Positions 44,388 through 52,837 of a DNA stretch of 64,000 bases are shown here, piece by piece. The stretch lies in contig QWHH01000005.1 in NCBI GenBank assembly GCA_021404785.1, positions 62,001 to 126,000 on the forward strand. Direction: 5' to 3'. Positions within the stretch are counted from its first letter, which is position 1. Each line of letters starts with the position of its first letter. The DNA is from Lysobacterales bacterium PRO7 (GTDB lineage Bacteria; Pseudomonadota; Gammaproteobacteria; Xanthomonadales; Rhodanobacteraceae). The notes below the pieces were generated by a model. That model ran no database searches, was not told the DNA's origin, and worked only from the letters and a program-made list of their open reading frames with translations. The translations under genes and the position numbers were made by a program.

Positions 44388-45140
44388 ATGAGTTGGAACG
44401 CATCCGTCGGAATTCCGCTTGCCATCCTCGGCGCGATCGTGTTCGCGTCGATCTACTGGTTCGGGCGCCCGAAGAAGCCCAGGCAGGGGCGGCGCATGGT
44501 CGCCTCGCGCGAGCCGGGCGAGCGCATCGAACCGACGTTCGGCGAAGGCGATGATCCGGATGAAGCGGAGCAGGGCGAACTGGACGTGGGGATGCGCGCA
44601 GAGTTGCAGCGCCTCGGCTCGGAAATCGCCGCCAAGCGCAGCGAAGGCGAGCCGGCGGTTCAGACCAGGCCGGCTGCAGGCGTGCGCCCGGATTTGCCGA
44701 TCGAGCGTATCGTCACGCTGTTCGTCGCCGCGCCGCCGGAAGTGGATTTCCACGGCCCTGATCTCGTCGTTGCCGCCGAAAAGGCAGGGCTGGACTTCGG
44801 CGATCTCGGCATTTTCCATCGGCTGATTTCCGGCAAGCCGGAGGCCGGGCCGGTGTTCAGCATGTCGAACATGGTCAAGCCCGGCAGCTTCGACATGACC
44901 CAGATCGAATCCCTGCGCACGCCCGGCGTAAGTTTCTTCATGACCCTGCCGGGCCCGATGCCGGCACTGGACGCCTGGGAAGCGATGCTGCCCACGGCCC
45001 AGCGCCTGGCGGAACTGCTCGATGGGCGCGTGCTCGACGAAGAACGCAACGCGCTTGGCCGCCAGCGCATCGCGCATCTGCGCGACGAATTGCGCGCCTG
45101 GGACCGTAAACAGGAACGCAACCAGATCCGGCCGCGATAA
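44388..45140 (+). CDS. zipA: Cell division protein ZipA
   Basis: ZipA tethers FtsZ to the inner membrane. The 250-residue protein starts MSWNASVGIPLAILGAIVFA, a short periplasmic end and single membrane helix to about residue 25. A charged linker of roughly 80 residues follows, shorter than the Pro/Gln-rich linker of E. coli. The C-terminal ZipA FtsZ-binding domain includes LFVAAPPEVDFHGPDLVVAA, LGIFHRLI and FSMSNMVKPGSFD. The smc-zipA order is typical of xanthomonads. The ligA gene often next in that group is not here; carbonic anhydrase follows instead. Confidence 0.93.
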   Translation: MSWNASVGIPLAILGAIVFASIYWFGRPKKPRQGRRMVASREPGERIEPTFGEGDDPDEAEQGELDVGMRAELQRLGSEIAAKRSEGEPAVQTRPAAGVRPDLPIERIVTLFVAAPPEVDFHGPDLVVAAEKAGLDFGDLGIFHRLISGKPEAGPVFSMSNMVKPGSFDMTQIESLRTPGVSFFMTLPGPMPALDAWEAMLPTAQRLAELLDGRVLDEERNALGRQRIAHLRDELRAWDRKQERNQIRPR

Positions 45141-45156
45141 AAGGACTCCCGCAGCG

Positions 45157-45774
45157 ATGATTTCCGCAACCGAAGCTCTCGAACGCCTGCGCGAAGGCAA
45201 CCGCCGTTTCGTATCCGAGCAGGCCAACTCCGGCCAGCAGGGTAGCCAGCACCAGCGCCGTGAACTTGCTACCGGACAGGAGCCCTTTGCGACGATCCTG
45301 GGCTGTTCGGATTCGCGCGTTCCGGTCGAGATCGTCTTCGACCAGGGCCTGGGCGACCTGTTCGTGATTCGCGTCGCCGGCAACATCATCGCGCCGTCGC
45401 TGGTCGGCAGCGTCGAATTCGCCGCCGCGTTCTTCGGTACGCCGTTGGTCGTGGTGCTGGGGCATACCCAGTGCGGTGCGATCGCGGCAACCGTCGATGA
45501 CCTGACACGTCCCGGCGGTTCGCAGTCGCCGAACCTGATGTCGATCGTCAATCGGGTGCGGCCGAGTGTATTGCCGCTGATGAACACGGAATTGCGCCAC
45601 GACCTTGATGCGCTGAGCCGCGAAGCGGTGCGCGCCAACATCCGAGCATCGACGAACCACCTGCGCCACGGCTCGGAACTGATGGAAACCTTGATCGAGG
45701 AAAAAGGTTTTCGCGTGGTCGGTGCGGAGTATTCGCTGGAAACCGGCGTGGTCGATTTCTTCGATCTGGGTTGA
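45157..45774 (+). CDS. can: Beta-class carbonic anhydrase
   Basis: Interconverts CO2 and bicarbonate. The 205-residue protein from ATG 45157 (MISATEALERLREGNRRFVS) has the beta-class zinc ligands C50 and D52 in GCSDSRVPVEIVF and H103 and C106 in GHTQCGA. An Asp-Arg dyad is present in SDSR. It lies 16 bases after zipA and may be co-transcribed. The 90 bases after its stop contain only a small hairpin (CTAGCC/GGCTAG). Confidence 0.94.
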   Translation: MISATEALERLREGNRRFVSEQANSGQQGSQHQRRELATGQEPFATILGCSDSRVPVEIVFDQGLGDLFVIRVAGNIIAPSLVGSVEFAAAFFGTPLVVVLGHTQCGAIAATVDDLTRPGGSQSPNLMSIVNRVRPSVLPLMNTELRHDLDALSREAVRANIRASTNHLRHGSELMETLIEEKGFRVVGAEYSLETGVVDFFDLG

Positions 45775-45864
45775 TGCGGCCGTCAGTAGTGTGTTTGTTC
45801 TAGCCGGCAAGGCTAGATTTGCCTCAAGCCGCACCGCGGCGGTTTCCTGACCAAGAGGCAGAAC

Positions 45865-46248
45865 ATGGCTACCAAGCGCAACAAGAATCAGACGACTTCT
45901 TCCGCTGACAAGGCGCACACTGTGTGGCTGGCCGGACTCGGCGCGGTTTCCATCGCGCAGAAGCGCAGCACCGAGCTTCTCGCCGGACTCGCCGCCGAAG
46001 GCCGCGATTTCCAGGCTCGCGCGCAACGGCTCGCGCGTGAGGTTGGCGCCGACGCTAAAGCGCAGCTCAAGGGTGTGGTTGCCCCATTGCGCATGCACGC
46101 GCGCGACAATGCCAGGAAGATCGGCGTGCTGATCGAACGTGGCGTTGCGCTGGCGCTGGACAAGCTCGGCGTGCCGTCGAAGTCCGACATCGAAGCACTG
46201 AGCCAGCGCATGAGCGCGTTGAGCCGTCAGCTCAAGGCCACGAAATAA
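45865..46248 (+). CDS. Small phasin-family protein
   Basis: A 127-residue helical protein with the phasin-type core KAHTVWLAGLGAVSIAQKRS, then amphipathic helices and the end LALDKLGVPSKSDIEALSQR. This pattern is seen in poly(3-hydroxyalkanoate) granule-associated proteins PhaI/PhaF. Such proteins coat carbon-storage granules. The same LAGLGA...AQ and LGVP-K motifs recur in the second phasin at 52.8 kb. An AGAGGCAG ribosome binding site precedes the ATG. It has its own terminator. No PHA synthase is in the window. Confidence 0.85.
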   Translation: MATKRNKNQTTSSADKAHTVWLAGLGAVSIAQKRSTELLAGLAAEGRDFQARAQRLAREVGADAKAQLKGVVAPLRMHARDNARKIGVLIERGVALALDKLGVPSKSDIEALSQRMSALSRQLKATK

Positions 46249-46272
46249 GAGAATTCGCACTCCAACGATTTG

Positions 46273-46298
46273 CGGCCGCCTTGTGCGGCCGTTTTTTT
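46273..46298 (+). terminator. Terminator of the small phasin gene
   Basis: CGGCCGC (46273-46279) pairs with GCGGCCG (46285-46291) around a five-base loop, followed by seven T (46292-46298). The T-run overlaps the last bases of the convergent tetR coding region. Confidence 0.9.
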
Positions 46299-46932
46299 AT
46301 CCGCGATACGCCTGCGCGAGCGTATTCAAGTGCGCGCGCTCTGCGTCGCGCAGGAACGGCGCGATCAGCAGCATCACCTGATAGATGCCGTGGCTCAGGT
46401 CGTTTTGGGCCGGCTCCGGATTCGCGCCGCGCACCGCGTGGTAGTTGAGCCAGAACGTCGCGACCAGCAGGACATTTTCGGCCGTGGCGTGGATCTCATC
46501 CGGTGTCGCGCGCATGACTTCGGCGTGCGCCAGGCCTTTGAGCACGGCTTCCGCGCTGGCCGCGGCGCGATTGAGGATGCGCGCAAAACGCTGCCGCAGC
46601 TTGCGGTTGCGCGCGAGGATGTCGACGAGGTCGCGGTACAGGAACCGGTATTCCCACATGCACTCGAACACGAGGTGCAATTGCAGCCAGACATCCTCGA
46701 GGTTCGGCAGGCGGCCTTCGGGAACCGACAGCGCGTCGTCCATGCGCGCCTCGTAGCGCACGAACAGCCGTTCGACGATGTCATCCTTGTTGCGGTAGTG
46801 ATAGTACAGGTTGCCCGGGCTGATCCCGAGTTCGTCGGCGATGTGATTGGTGGTGACGTTCGGCTCACCCTGCGCGTTGAACATCGCCAGGGCGGTGTCG
46901 AGGATGCGTTCGCGAGTCTGTTTCGCCGCCAT
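46297..46932 (-). CDS. TetR/AcrR family transcriptional regulator
   Basis: A 211-residue repressor-type protein. The N-terminal helix-turn-helix (MAAKQTRERILDTALAMFNA, then NVTTNHIADELGISPGNLYYHYRNKDDIV) is diagnostic. The C-terminal ligand domain is helical and hydrophobic and unlike any well-known subfamily I can name. It lies 16 bases after the acyl-CoA-binding protein gene and opposite the fatty acyl-CoA reductase gene, so an acyl-CoA or fatty acid ligand is a reasonable inference. A palindrome at 47271-47284 in the divergent promoter region is its candidate operator. Confidence 0.92.
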   Translation of the reverse strand: MAAKQTRERILDTALAMFNAQGEPNVTTNHIADELGISPGNLYYHYRNKDDIVERLFVRYEARMDDALSVPEGRLPNLEDVWLQLHLVFECMWEYRFLYRDLVDILARNRKLRQRFARILNRAAASAEAVLKGLAHAEVMRATPDEIHATAENVLLVATFWLNYHAVRGANPEPAQNDLSHGIYQVMLLIAPFLRDAERAHLNTLAQAYRG

Positions 46933-46948
46933 CGCCGCGCGCAGGCCG

Positions 46949-47206
46949 TCAGCCGCGCAATTTCTTGACCAGGTCGACGTATTTCTGCATCGCCTCGTCG
47001 GCCTTCATGCCCTTGAGCTTGGTCCAGGCCTCGTATTTGGCAGTGCCGACGAAATCGAAGAAACCCGGCTTCGGGCCGGATACGTCGCCGTCGGAACCCT
47101 GCTTGAACAGCGCGTAGAGCTTGAGCAGGGTGTCGTTGTCGGGGCGTTCGTCGAGCTTCTTGATGTCTTCGGCGGCTTGCGCGAACTTGGTTTTGAGGTC
47201 GGCCAT
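46949..47206 (-). CDS. Acyl-CoA-binding protein
   Basis: An 85-residue ACBP, small carriers that bind long-chain acyl-CoA and are much commoner in eukaryotes than bacteria. From ATG 47206 (MADLKTKFAQAAEDIKKLDE), with GGGGAA upstream, it shows the family pattern LLKLYALFKQGSDGDVSG, KPGFFDFVGTAKYEAW and KLKGMKADEAMQKYVDLVKK. These parallel human ACBP almost position for position. It is first in a two-gene unit with tetR and divergent from the reductase, so it may supply acyl-CoA to that enzyme. Confidence 0.95.
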   Translation of the reverse strand: MADLKTKFAQAAEDIKKLDERPDNDTLLKLYALFKQGSDGDVSGPKPGFFDFVGTAKYEAWTKLKGMKADEAMQKYVDLVKKLRG

Positions 47207-47244
47207 GTCGTTCCCCGTGGCAATGCGTGCGGCTGCGGCGGTGG

Positions 47245-47284
47245 ACAATGGCAAAAGCGGCCGAGCGTGTCAAACGTACGTTGG
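47245..47284 (-). promoter_or_regulatory. ACBP-tetR promoter with overlapping palindromic operator candidate
   Basis: On the minus strand a perfect TTGACA (47273-47268) and a weaker CATTGT (47250-47245) are spaced by 17 bases. The -35 overlaps the left arm of CAAACGTACGTTGG (47271-47284), whose core AACGTACGTT is a perfect palindrome. The site resembles the C/G-AAAC-N4-GTTTG-C/G pattern bound by fatty-acid-responsive PsrA. It also lies about 40 bases before the divergent reductase ATG. Binding by the adjacent TetR protein is inferred. Confidence 0.5.
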
Positions 47285-47324
47285 CTTTGCTATCTTTGCG
47301 TCCTGCATCGCGGGGATAAAAGCC

Positions 47325-49313
47325 ATGACCTATTTCGTGACGGGCGCGACCGGCTTCATCGGGCGCCATCTGCTGGAACACCTGCTGGCGCGCAAGGGCG
47401 ACGTGCATTGCCTCGTGCGCAAGGGCTCGCAGAAGAAGTTCGAGGATTTGCGCGCGCGCTTCGGCGCAGATGGCAAGCGCCTGTTTCCGGTTATTGGCGA
47501 CCTGACCAAACCGATGCTCGGCATGTCGCCGGCGCAGCGCAAGGCGCTGGCGGGCAAGGCGAAGCATTTCTTCCATCTCGCCGCGATTTACGACCTCGCC
47601 GCCGATGCGGACAGCCAGATCGCGGCGAATGTCGAGGGTACGCGGCACGCGCTTGAACTCGCAGCGGCACTGAAGGCCGGTTGCTTCCATTACGCCAGTT
47701 CCATCGCCGTCGCCGGATTGTATCCCGGTGTATTCCGCGAGGACATGTTCAGCGAGGCCGAGAACCTGGATCATCCGTACTTCCGCACCAAGCACGACGC
47801 CGAAGCGTTGGTGCGCGAGGCAAAGATCAAGCATCGCATTTACCGCCCGGCGATCGTGTTGGGCAGCTCAAAAACCGGCGAGATCGACAAGATCGACGGG
47901 CCGTACTACTTCTTCCGCGCGCTCAAGAAATTGCGCGAGGCGCTGCCGGCATGGATGCCGACCATCGGCCTGGAAGGAGGTCGCGTGAACATGGTGCCGG
48001 TGGATTTCGTCGTCGCCGCCATGGATCACATCGCGCACAAGCCGGGGCTGGATGGCGGTTGTTTCCATTTGACCGATCCAGCGCCGCGGCGCATTGGCGA
48101 GGTACTGAACATTTTCGCGCGCGCCGGCCACGCCCCGCAGATGACCATGCGCATCGATGCGCGCATGTTCGGTTTCATCCCGCCGATGATCAAGCAGGCA
48201 CTGGCCGGCCTGCCGCCGGTCAAGCGCTTCACCGGCGCGGTGCTGCGCGATCTCGGCATTCCCGCTGCGGCGATGCGCATGATCAACTATCCGACGCGTT
48301 TCGATTGCCGAGAAACCGAACGCGCGCTCAAGGGCACGAAGATCCGCGTGCCGGACCTGCAAGGTTACGCATGGCGGCTGTGGGATTACTGGGAGCGCCA
48401 CCTCGATCCGGATCTTTTCGTCGATCACTCGCTGTCGGGCAAGGTGCGCGGACGCACCGTGCTGATCACCGGCGGCTCTTCCGGCATCGGCAAGGCGGCG
48501 GCGCTCAAGATCGCTGGTGCTGGCGCCAAGGTGTTGATTTGCGCACGCGGTGAGGATGAACTGAACGCCACGCGCAAGGAAATCGTCGATGCCGGCGGCG
48601 TGTGCCACACCTATGTCGCCGACCTTGCAGAACAAAAATCCTGCGACGAACTGGTGCAAAAGGTGCTGGCCGAACACAAGGGCGTGGATATCCTGATCAA
48701 CAACGCAGGGCGCTCGATCCGGCGCGCGATTGCATCCAGTTACGACCGCTTCCACGATTTCGAACGCACCATGCAGCTCAATTATTTCGGTTCGTTGCGC
48801 CTGATCATGGGATTTTTGCCCGGCATGGCTGCGCGCCATCGCGGGCATATCATCAACATTTCATCCATCGGCGTGCTGACCAATGCGCCGCGTTTTTCCG
48901 CCTATGTGTCGTCGAAGGCGGCGTTGGATGCGTTCGCGCGCTGCGCGCAGGCCGAGTTCTCCGACAACGGCATCAACTTCACCACGATCAACATGCCGTT
49001 GGTGAAGACGCCGATGATCGCGCCGACCAAGATGTACGAATCGGTGCCAACGCTGTCGCCGGACGAGGCCGCCGACATGATTGTCGAGGCCATCATCGAG
49101 CGTCCGGTGCGCATGGCGACACGGCTCGGCACGTTTGCTCAGATTTTCTACGCGCTGGCACCGCGTGCCTATGAAATCCTGATGAACACGGCGTTCCGCC
49201 TGTTCCCGGATTCGGCCGCCGCCAAGGGCATGAAAGGACGCGGCGAACTGGATGCGCAACCGACCAGCGAGCAGGTGGCGTTCGCGTCGTTGATGCGAGG
49301 GGTTCACTGGTAG
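47325..49313 (+). CDS. Two-domain fatty acyl-CoA reductase (alcohol-forming type)
   Basis: The 662-residue protein fuses two short-chain dehydrogenase domains. The N-terminal extended SDR has TGATGFIG (6-13), catalytic SS (125-126) and Y152-x3-K156 (YFRTK). The C-terminal classical SDR has TGGSSGIG (382-389), NNAG (459-462), Ser513/514 and Y527-x3-K531. Length, domain order and long stretches such as VNMVPVDFVVAAMDHIAHKP and TMQLNYFGSLRLIMGF match, from memory, the approximately 661-residue Marinobacter enzyme. That enzyme reduces fatty acyl-CoA through the aldehyde to fatty alcohol with NADPH. GGGGA lies eight bases before the ATG. A generic SDR function cannot be excluded. Confidence 0.82.
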   Translation: MTYFVTGATGFIGRHLLEHLLARKGDVHCLVRKGSQKKFEDLRARFGADGKRLFPVIGDLTKPMLGMSPAQRKALAGKAKHFFHLAAIYDLAADADSQIAANVEGTRHALELAAALKAGCFHYASSIAVAGLYPGVFREDMFSEAENLDHPYFRTKHDAEALVREAKIKHRIYRPAIVLGSSKTGEIDKIDGPYYFFRALKKLREALPAWMPTIGLEGGRVNMVPVDFVVAAMDHIAHKPGLDGGCFHLTDPAPRRIGEVLNIFARAGHAPQMTMRIDARMFGFIPPMIKQALAGLPPVKRFTGAVLRDLGIPAAAMRMINYPTRFDCRETERALKGTKIRVPDLQGYAWRLWDYWERHLDPDLFVDHSLSGKVRGRTVLITGGSSGIGKAAALKIAGAGAKVLICARGEDELNATRKEIVDAGGVCHTYVADLAEQKSCDELVQKVLAEHKGVDILINNAGRSIRRAIASSYDRFHDFERTMQLNYFGSLRLIMGFLPGMAARHRGHIINISSIGVLTNAPRFSAYVSSKAALDAFARCAQAEFSDNGINFTTINMPLVKTPMIAPTKMYESVPTLSPDEAADMIVEAIIERPVRMATRLGTFAQIFYALAPRAYEILMNTAFRLFPDSAAAKGMKGRGELDAQPTSEQVAFASLMRGVHW

Positions 49314-49316
49314 AAG

Positions 49317-49362
49317 CGAAGCGCGTTCAGACGATGCGTTGAATCGCATCGTCTGCGCTTCG
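49317..49362. repeat. Large hairpin between convergent genes
   Basis: An inner 10-bp perfect stem (49329-49338 with 49345-49354, loop TTGAAT) continues after a four-base bulge into an outer 8-bp stem (49317-49324 with 49355-49362). It begins right after the reductase stop. There is no T-run, so it may be a Rho-linked or processing structure and not a classical terminator. Confidence 0.7.
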
Positions 49363-49416
49363 GTTCTGGTGAGCCATGGATGGCGAACGGCGATGCACCA
49401 AGGATGGTTAGCGTCA

Positions 49417-52400
49417 TTACTGGAGCTTGATCGCCTCTTTCCCCGCCGCCTTCAACTTCGCATTCAACGCCGCCAGGTCGCGCGTCTTGAGTTCGTTCCA
49501 TGACTTCAGGGTTGCTTCGACCATCGGCACCAGTGCCTTGAACCCATCCTGCGCATCAATGGACGGTGCGGCATCGGCGCCTGCCACGGCACCTTGCAGT
49601 TTGGCCAAGGCATCGGCAAGGAATTTGAAATTGTGGGTGTCGCGCGCCGGATATGCCCAGGCATTGAAGGGATTGGACGCCTCGCGTGAGCCATCGAGTT
49701 CACGCGCGCGCGCCCCCAATGCCGCAATTTCGCGTCCCGATTCGGCATCGTGGATTTGCCCCAACGCCCGCAGAAGGGCCCCGGTCTCACGCGATGCCGT
49801 TGCCACGCGCTCGCTTTGCGCTTGTATCGCCTGCGCCAGTGCGAACTGCTCCGCGTACGCCGATGCAGACAGGTTGACGCGCGGATCGGCCAGCACCTGC
49901 AAGGGCTGCTCACGTTTGACGCCATCCACGGTCAACACCACACGGTAAGTGCCGGGTGGCGCCCACAGGCCATCGGCCCACGGGTCTGCCTTGCCACCAT
50001 TGACAGGGGCCGGATAACGCAGCGGCCAGACAAACCGATGTGTTCCAAGGTCAGTGGTCAACGTGCTTGGTGATTCGACCCATTCAGGTGCCACAGGAAG
50101 CTTTTTCGGGTCCGCTGGCGGTGCGGAATCCGCGCTGGAATAGTGCCGGACGAGCCGGTCATTCGAATCGAAAATATCCAATTTAATTGATGACTTGGGA
50201 GATGTTTTCAATGTATATTCCAGATATGCGCCAAAGGCCGGGTTCGATGCCATTGGCTCGTCCTTCGGCATCGGGGTACCGGTGAATTCGGGCAAGCGGA
50301 TGCGATAGGCGGGTTCGGGCTTGAACAGCCGGAAATTCGCGTTGTCCGAGTGTGCGTCGAGCAGACGCAAGCTCGACACGTTGTCCATGATCCAGATGCC
50401 GCGGCCGTGGGTGGCGAGTACCAGGTCAGCATCATGGATGACGATGTCGCGTACCGATGTTGCAGGCAGGTTGCGTTGCAACGGCTGCCAATGCCCGCCG
50501 TCGTCGAAGGACAGATAAACGCCGCGTTCGGTTCCGGCATACAGCAAACCTTTGCGCACCGGATCGGCACGTACGACATTCACCGATTGGTTCCGCGGCA
50601 ATCCTTCGACGATGAGTTGCCAGGTCTTGCCGCCGTCATGGGTGCGATAGATGTAAGGCTTCTGGTCATCGAGACGGTGCCGATCGATGGTCGCGTAGGC
50701 GCTGCCCGCATCGAAATGCGAGGCATCAATGTTGCCGACTTTCGACCATGGCGTGAGTTGATTCGGCGTGACATTGTCCCAATGCGCGCCGCCGTTGCGC
50801 GTGCACCAGACCATGCCATCGTCGGTTCCAGCCCAGATCAAGCCATCAGCGACGGGCGAGGGAGCGAGCGCATACACCACGCCACGGCGCGGGCCCTGAC
50901 CGAGATTGTCCGCGACGGTGACCGGATCCAGGTTTTTCGGCGTACCCGGATTCTCGCGCGTGAGGTCAGGGCTGATCGGTTGCCAGTGTTCGCCGCCATC
51001 GGCAGTGCGGTACACGCGCTGGTTGGCGAAGAACAGGACATGTTTGTCGCGCGGGGAAAACACCAGCGGCAGCGTCCATGTACCACGGTACAGGCTCGGT
51101 AATGCCAAGGTGGGATCGACATTGCGCACCTGTTGCGTGCGCAGGTCGAGTTTGTCCACGCGTCCGCCAAATACCGTCTGCGGATCGTCCGGGTCGGGTG
51201 CGATATTGTCGCTTTCGCCGCCGGCTGCGACTTCGGCGAATTCGCGCATCGTGATGCCGTCGCCGCTGCCGCCGCGGCTGGGCAGGCCAAGCGCGCCGGA
51301 ATCCTGTTGCGCACCGTAAACCCAGTACGGGAAGCGGTTGTCGGTCGTGACATGGTAGACCTGTGCGGTCGGCTGGTTGTACCACGAGCTCCACGTCGTG
51401 CCGCCGTTCAAAGTGACGAGCGCGCCTTGATCGACACCGAGGATTTGCCGATTCGAGTCGTTCGGATCGATCCACAGTGCGTGGAAATCGTCGCCGGTGG
51501 GATCACCCTTGAGCGCGATGAAGGTCTTGCCGCCATCATCCGAGCGCAATACGATGGTGTTCATTGCGTAGATGCGATCGGCGTTTTGGGGATCAGCCGC
51601 GATCTCGCCGAAGTACCAGCCGCGCTGCCAGATGCGGGCGTCGCCGGTCGTTTTGACCCAGTTCGCGCCGGCATCGTCGGACCGGTACAAACCGCCCTGG
51701 TCGCCGTCGACGATGGCGTATACGCGTTTGGGTGCCGCTTTGGAAATCGTGATGCCGATGCGGCCGAGCGTGCCCGAGGCGAATCCATGACCTTGGATAT
51801 GCGTCCAGTGCGCACCTCCGTCCGTTGATTTGTACAAGCCCGAGCCTGGACCGTTGGACGGCGGATAGATGTTCCACGGCGGACGTCGTGTCTGCCACAG
51901 CGCAGCGTAGATAGTGGAAATATTTCCCGGCTCTAACGCAAGGTCGATGGCCCCGGTATCGGCATTCGGACCGAGGATTTTTTTCCAGTTCGCACCGCCA
52001 TCGCGCGATTCGAAAATTCCGCGCTGTTCGTTCGGTCCGTACGGATGACCCAGCGCGGCGACGTAAACATGCCTCGCATCGCGCGGATCGACAAGAATCC
52101 GCTCGATCTGCTGGGTATCGGTCAGGCCGATGTGAGACCATGACTTTCCGCCGTCGACGGATTTGTACATGCCGTCGCCCTGTGAGATATCCGAACGCAT
52201 GTCGGCTTCGCCGCTGCCGACGTAAATGGTTTTCTGGTCGGAAGGTGCCAGCGCGATCGCGCCGATGGAGCCGACCGGCTGGCTGTCGAAAATTGGATTC
52301 CAGGTGCGGCCTGCATCGTGGGTTTCCCACACGCCGCCGTTGACCGCGCCGAAATAGAAATGCTGTGCATCCGTCGTGTCGCCGGTAACGGCGAGAACGC

Positions 52401-52521
52401 GGCCGCCGCGGAATGGCCCGACCAGACGCCAGTGCAAGTTGCCGAATTGCGCCACGTCGGCAGCGGACGCGAACGCAGCGGCAAGGATCAGCGTAGCGAA
52501 CGCGATGCGGATTCGTAACAT
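49417..52521 (-). CDS. Secreted BNR/sortilin-type beta-propeller protein
   Basis: A 1034-residue protein from ATG 52521, with a signal peptide MLRIRIAFATLILAAAFASA. Much of it consists of repeats with Asp-box/BNR pattern such as GGVWETHDAGRTWNPI, GMYKSVDGGKSWSHIG and GLYRSDDAGANWVKT, which build VPS10/sortilin-like or sialidase-like propellers. The C-terminal 300 residues form a separate domain found in many Xanthomonadales and Bacteroidetes proteins annotated as glycosyl hydrolase. Enzymatic residues of glycosidases are not evident. Probably periplasmic or secreted; substrate unknown. It is convergent with the reductase gene. Confidence 0.8.
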   Translation of the reverse strand: MLRIRIAFATLILAAAFASAADVAQFGNLHWRLVGPFRGGRVLAVTGDTTDAQHFYFGAVNGGVWETHDAGRTWNPIFDSQPVGSIGAIALAPSDQKTIYVGSGEADMRSDISQGDGMYKSVDGGKSWSHIGLTDTQQIERILVDPRDARHVYVAALGHPYGPNEQRGIFESRDGGANWKKILGPNADTGAIDLALEPGNISTIYAALWQTRRPPWNIYPPSNGPGSGLYKSTDGGAHWTHIQGHGFASGTLGRIGITISKAAPKRVYAIVDGDQGGLYRSDDAGANWVKTTGDARIWQRGWYFGEIAADPQNADRIYAMNTIVLRSDDGGKTFIALKGDPTGDDFHALWIDPNDSNRQILGVDQGALVTLNGGTTWSSWYNQPTAQVYHVTTDNRFPYWVYGAQQDSGALGLPSRGGSGDGITMREFAEVAAGGESDNIAPDPDDPQTVFGGRVDKLDLRTQQVRNVDPTLALPSLYRGTWTLPLVFSPRDKHVLFFANQRVYRTADGGEHWQPISPDLTRENPGTPKNLDPVTVADNLGQGPRRGVVYALAPSPVADGLIWAGTDDGMVWCTRNGGAHWDNVTPNQLTPWSKVGNIDASHFDAGSAYATIDRHRLDDQKPYIYRTHDGGKTWQLIVEGLPRNQSVNVVRADPVRKGLLYAGTERGVYLSFDDGGHWQPLQRNLPATSVRDIVIHDADLVLATHGRGIWIMDNVSSLRLLDAHSDNANFRLFKPEPAYRIRLPEFTGTPMPKDEPMASNPAFGAYLEYTLKTSPKSSIKLDIFDSNDRLVRHYSSADSAPPADPKKLPVAPEWVESPSTLTTDLGTHRFVWPLRYPAPVNGGKADPWADGLWAPPGTYRVVLTVDGVKREQPLQVLADPRVNLSASAYAEQFALAQAIQAQSERVATASRETGALLRALGQIHDAESGREIAALGARARELDGSREASNPFNAWAYPARDTHNFKFLADALAKLQGAVAGADAAPSIDAQDGFKALVPMVEATLKSWNELKTRDLAALNAKLKAAGKEAIKLQ

Positions 52522-52639
52522 GCGGCTTCCCCAACGAGGCAATCCGGCATGATCGTTCAGCGCAGGCGGCGGGGCAACACGACAAAAGTCATGCTTAAGC
52601 CCCTGAATTCCCGAAGAGCCGTCGCGAGAACGAAGTTTC

Positions 52640-52658
52640 GCGAGGCAGGATGCCTCGC
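52640..52658. repeat. Short hairpin in the gap before the second phasin gene
   Basis: GCGAGGCA (52640-52647) pairs perfectly with TGCCTCGC (52651-52658) around GGA. It is one of three inverted repeats in the 316-base gap 52522-52837. Confidence 0.6.
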
Positions 52659-52694
52659 CCGCGAGTCATGCGCGAACGCGATTGACGAGTCGTA

Positions 52695-52723
52695 GCCAAG
52701 TCCGAATTTACTTCGGACTTGGC
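52695..52723. repeat. Perfect 12-bp inverted repeat
   Basis: GCCAAGTCCGAA (52695-52706) pairs fully with TTCGGACTTGGC (52712-52723) around TTTAC. No T-run follows on either strand, so it does not look like an ordinary intrinsic terminator. It could be part of a dispersed palindromic repeat or a small structured RNA. Confidence 0.7.
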
Positions 52724-52772
52724 GCGGGCTGCCAACCCCAGGACGGGGTTGTGCAGACCATTCAATAAAGAA

Positions 52773-52828
52773 CCCGCCAGCCAAAGCCTTGGGGGGAGGG
52801 ATCCTTCGGCTTCGTTGCGGCTGGCGGG
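52773..52828 (-). terminator. Possible terminator of the second phasin gene
   Basis: CCCGCCAGCC (52773-52782) is the exact complement of GGCTGGCGGG (52819-52828), with a 36-base loop. On the minus strand the stem begins nine bases after the phasin stop at 52838 and is followed by TTCTTTATT. The long loop makes it atypical. Confidence 0.5.
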
Positions 52829-52837
52829 CTTAAACGA

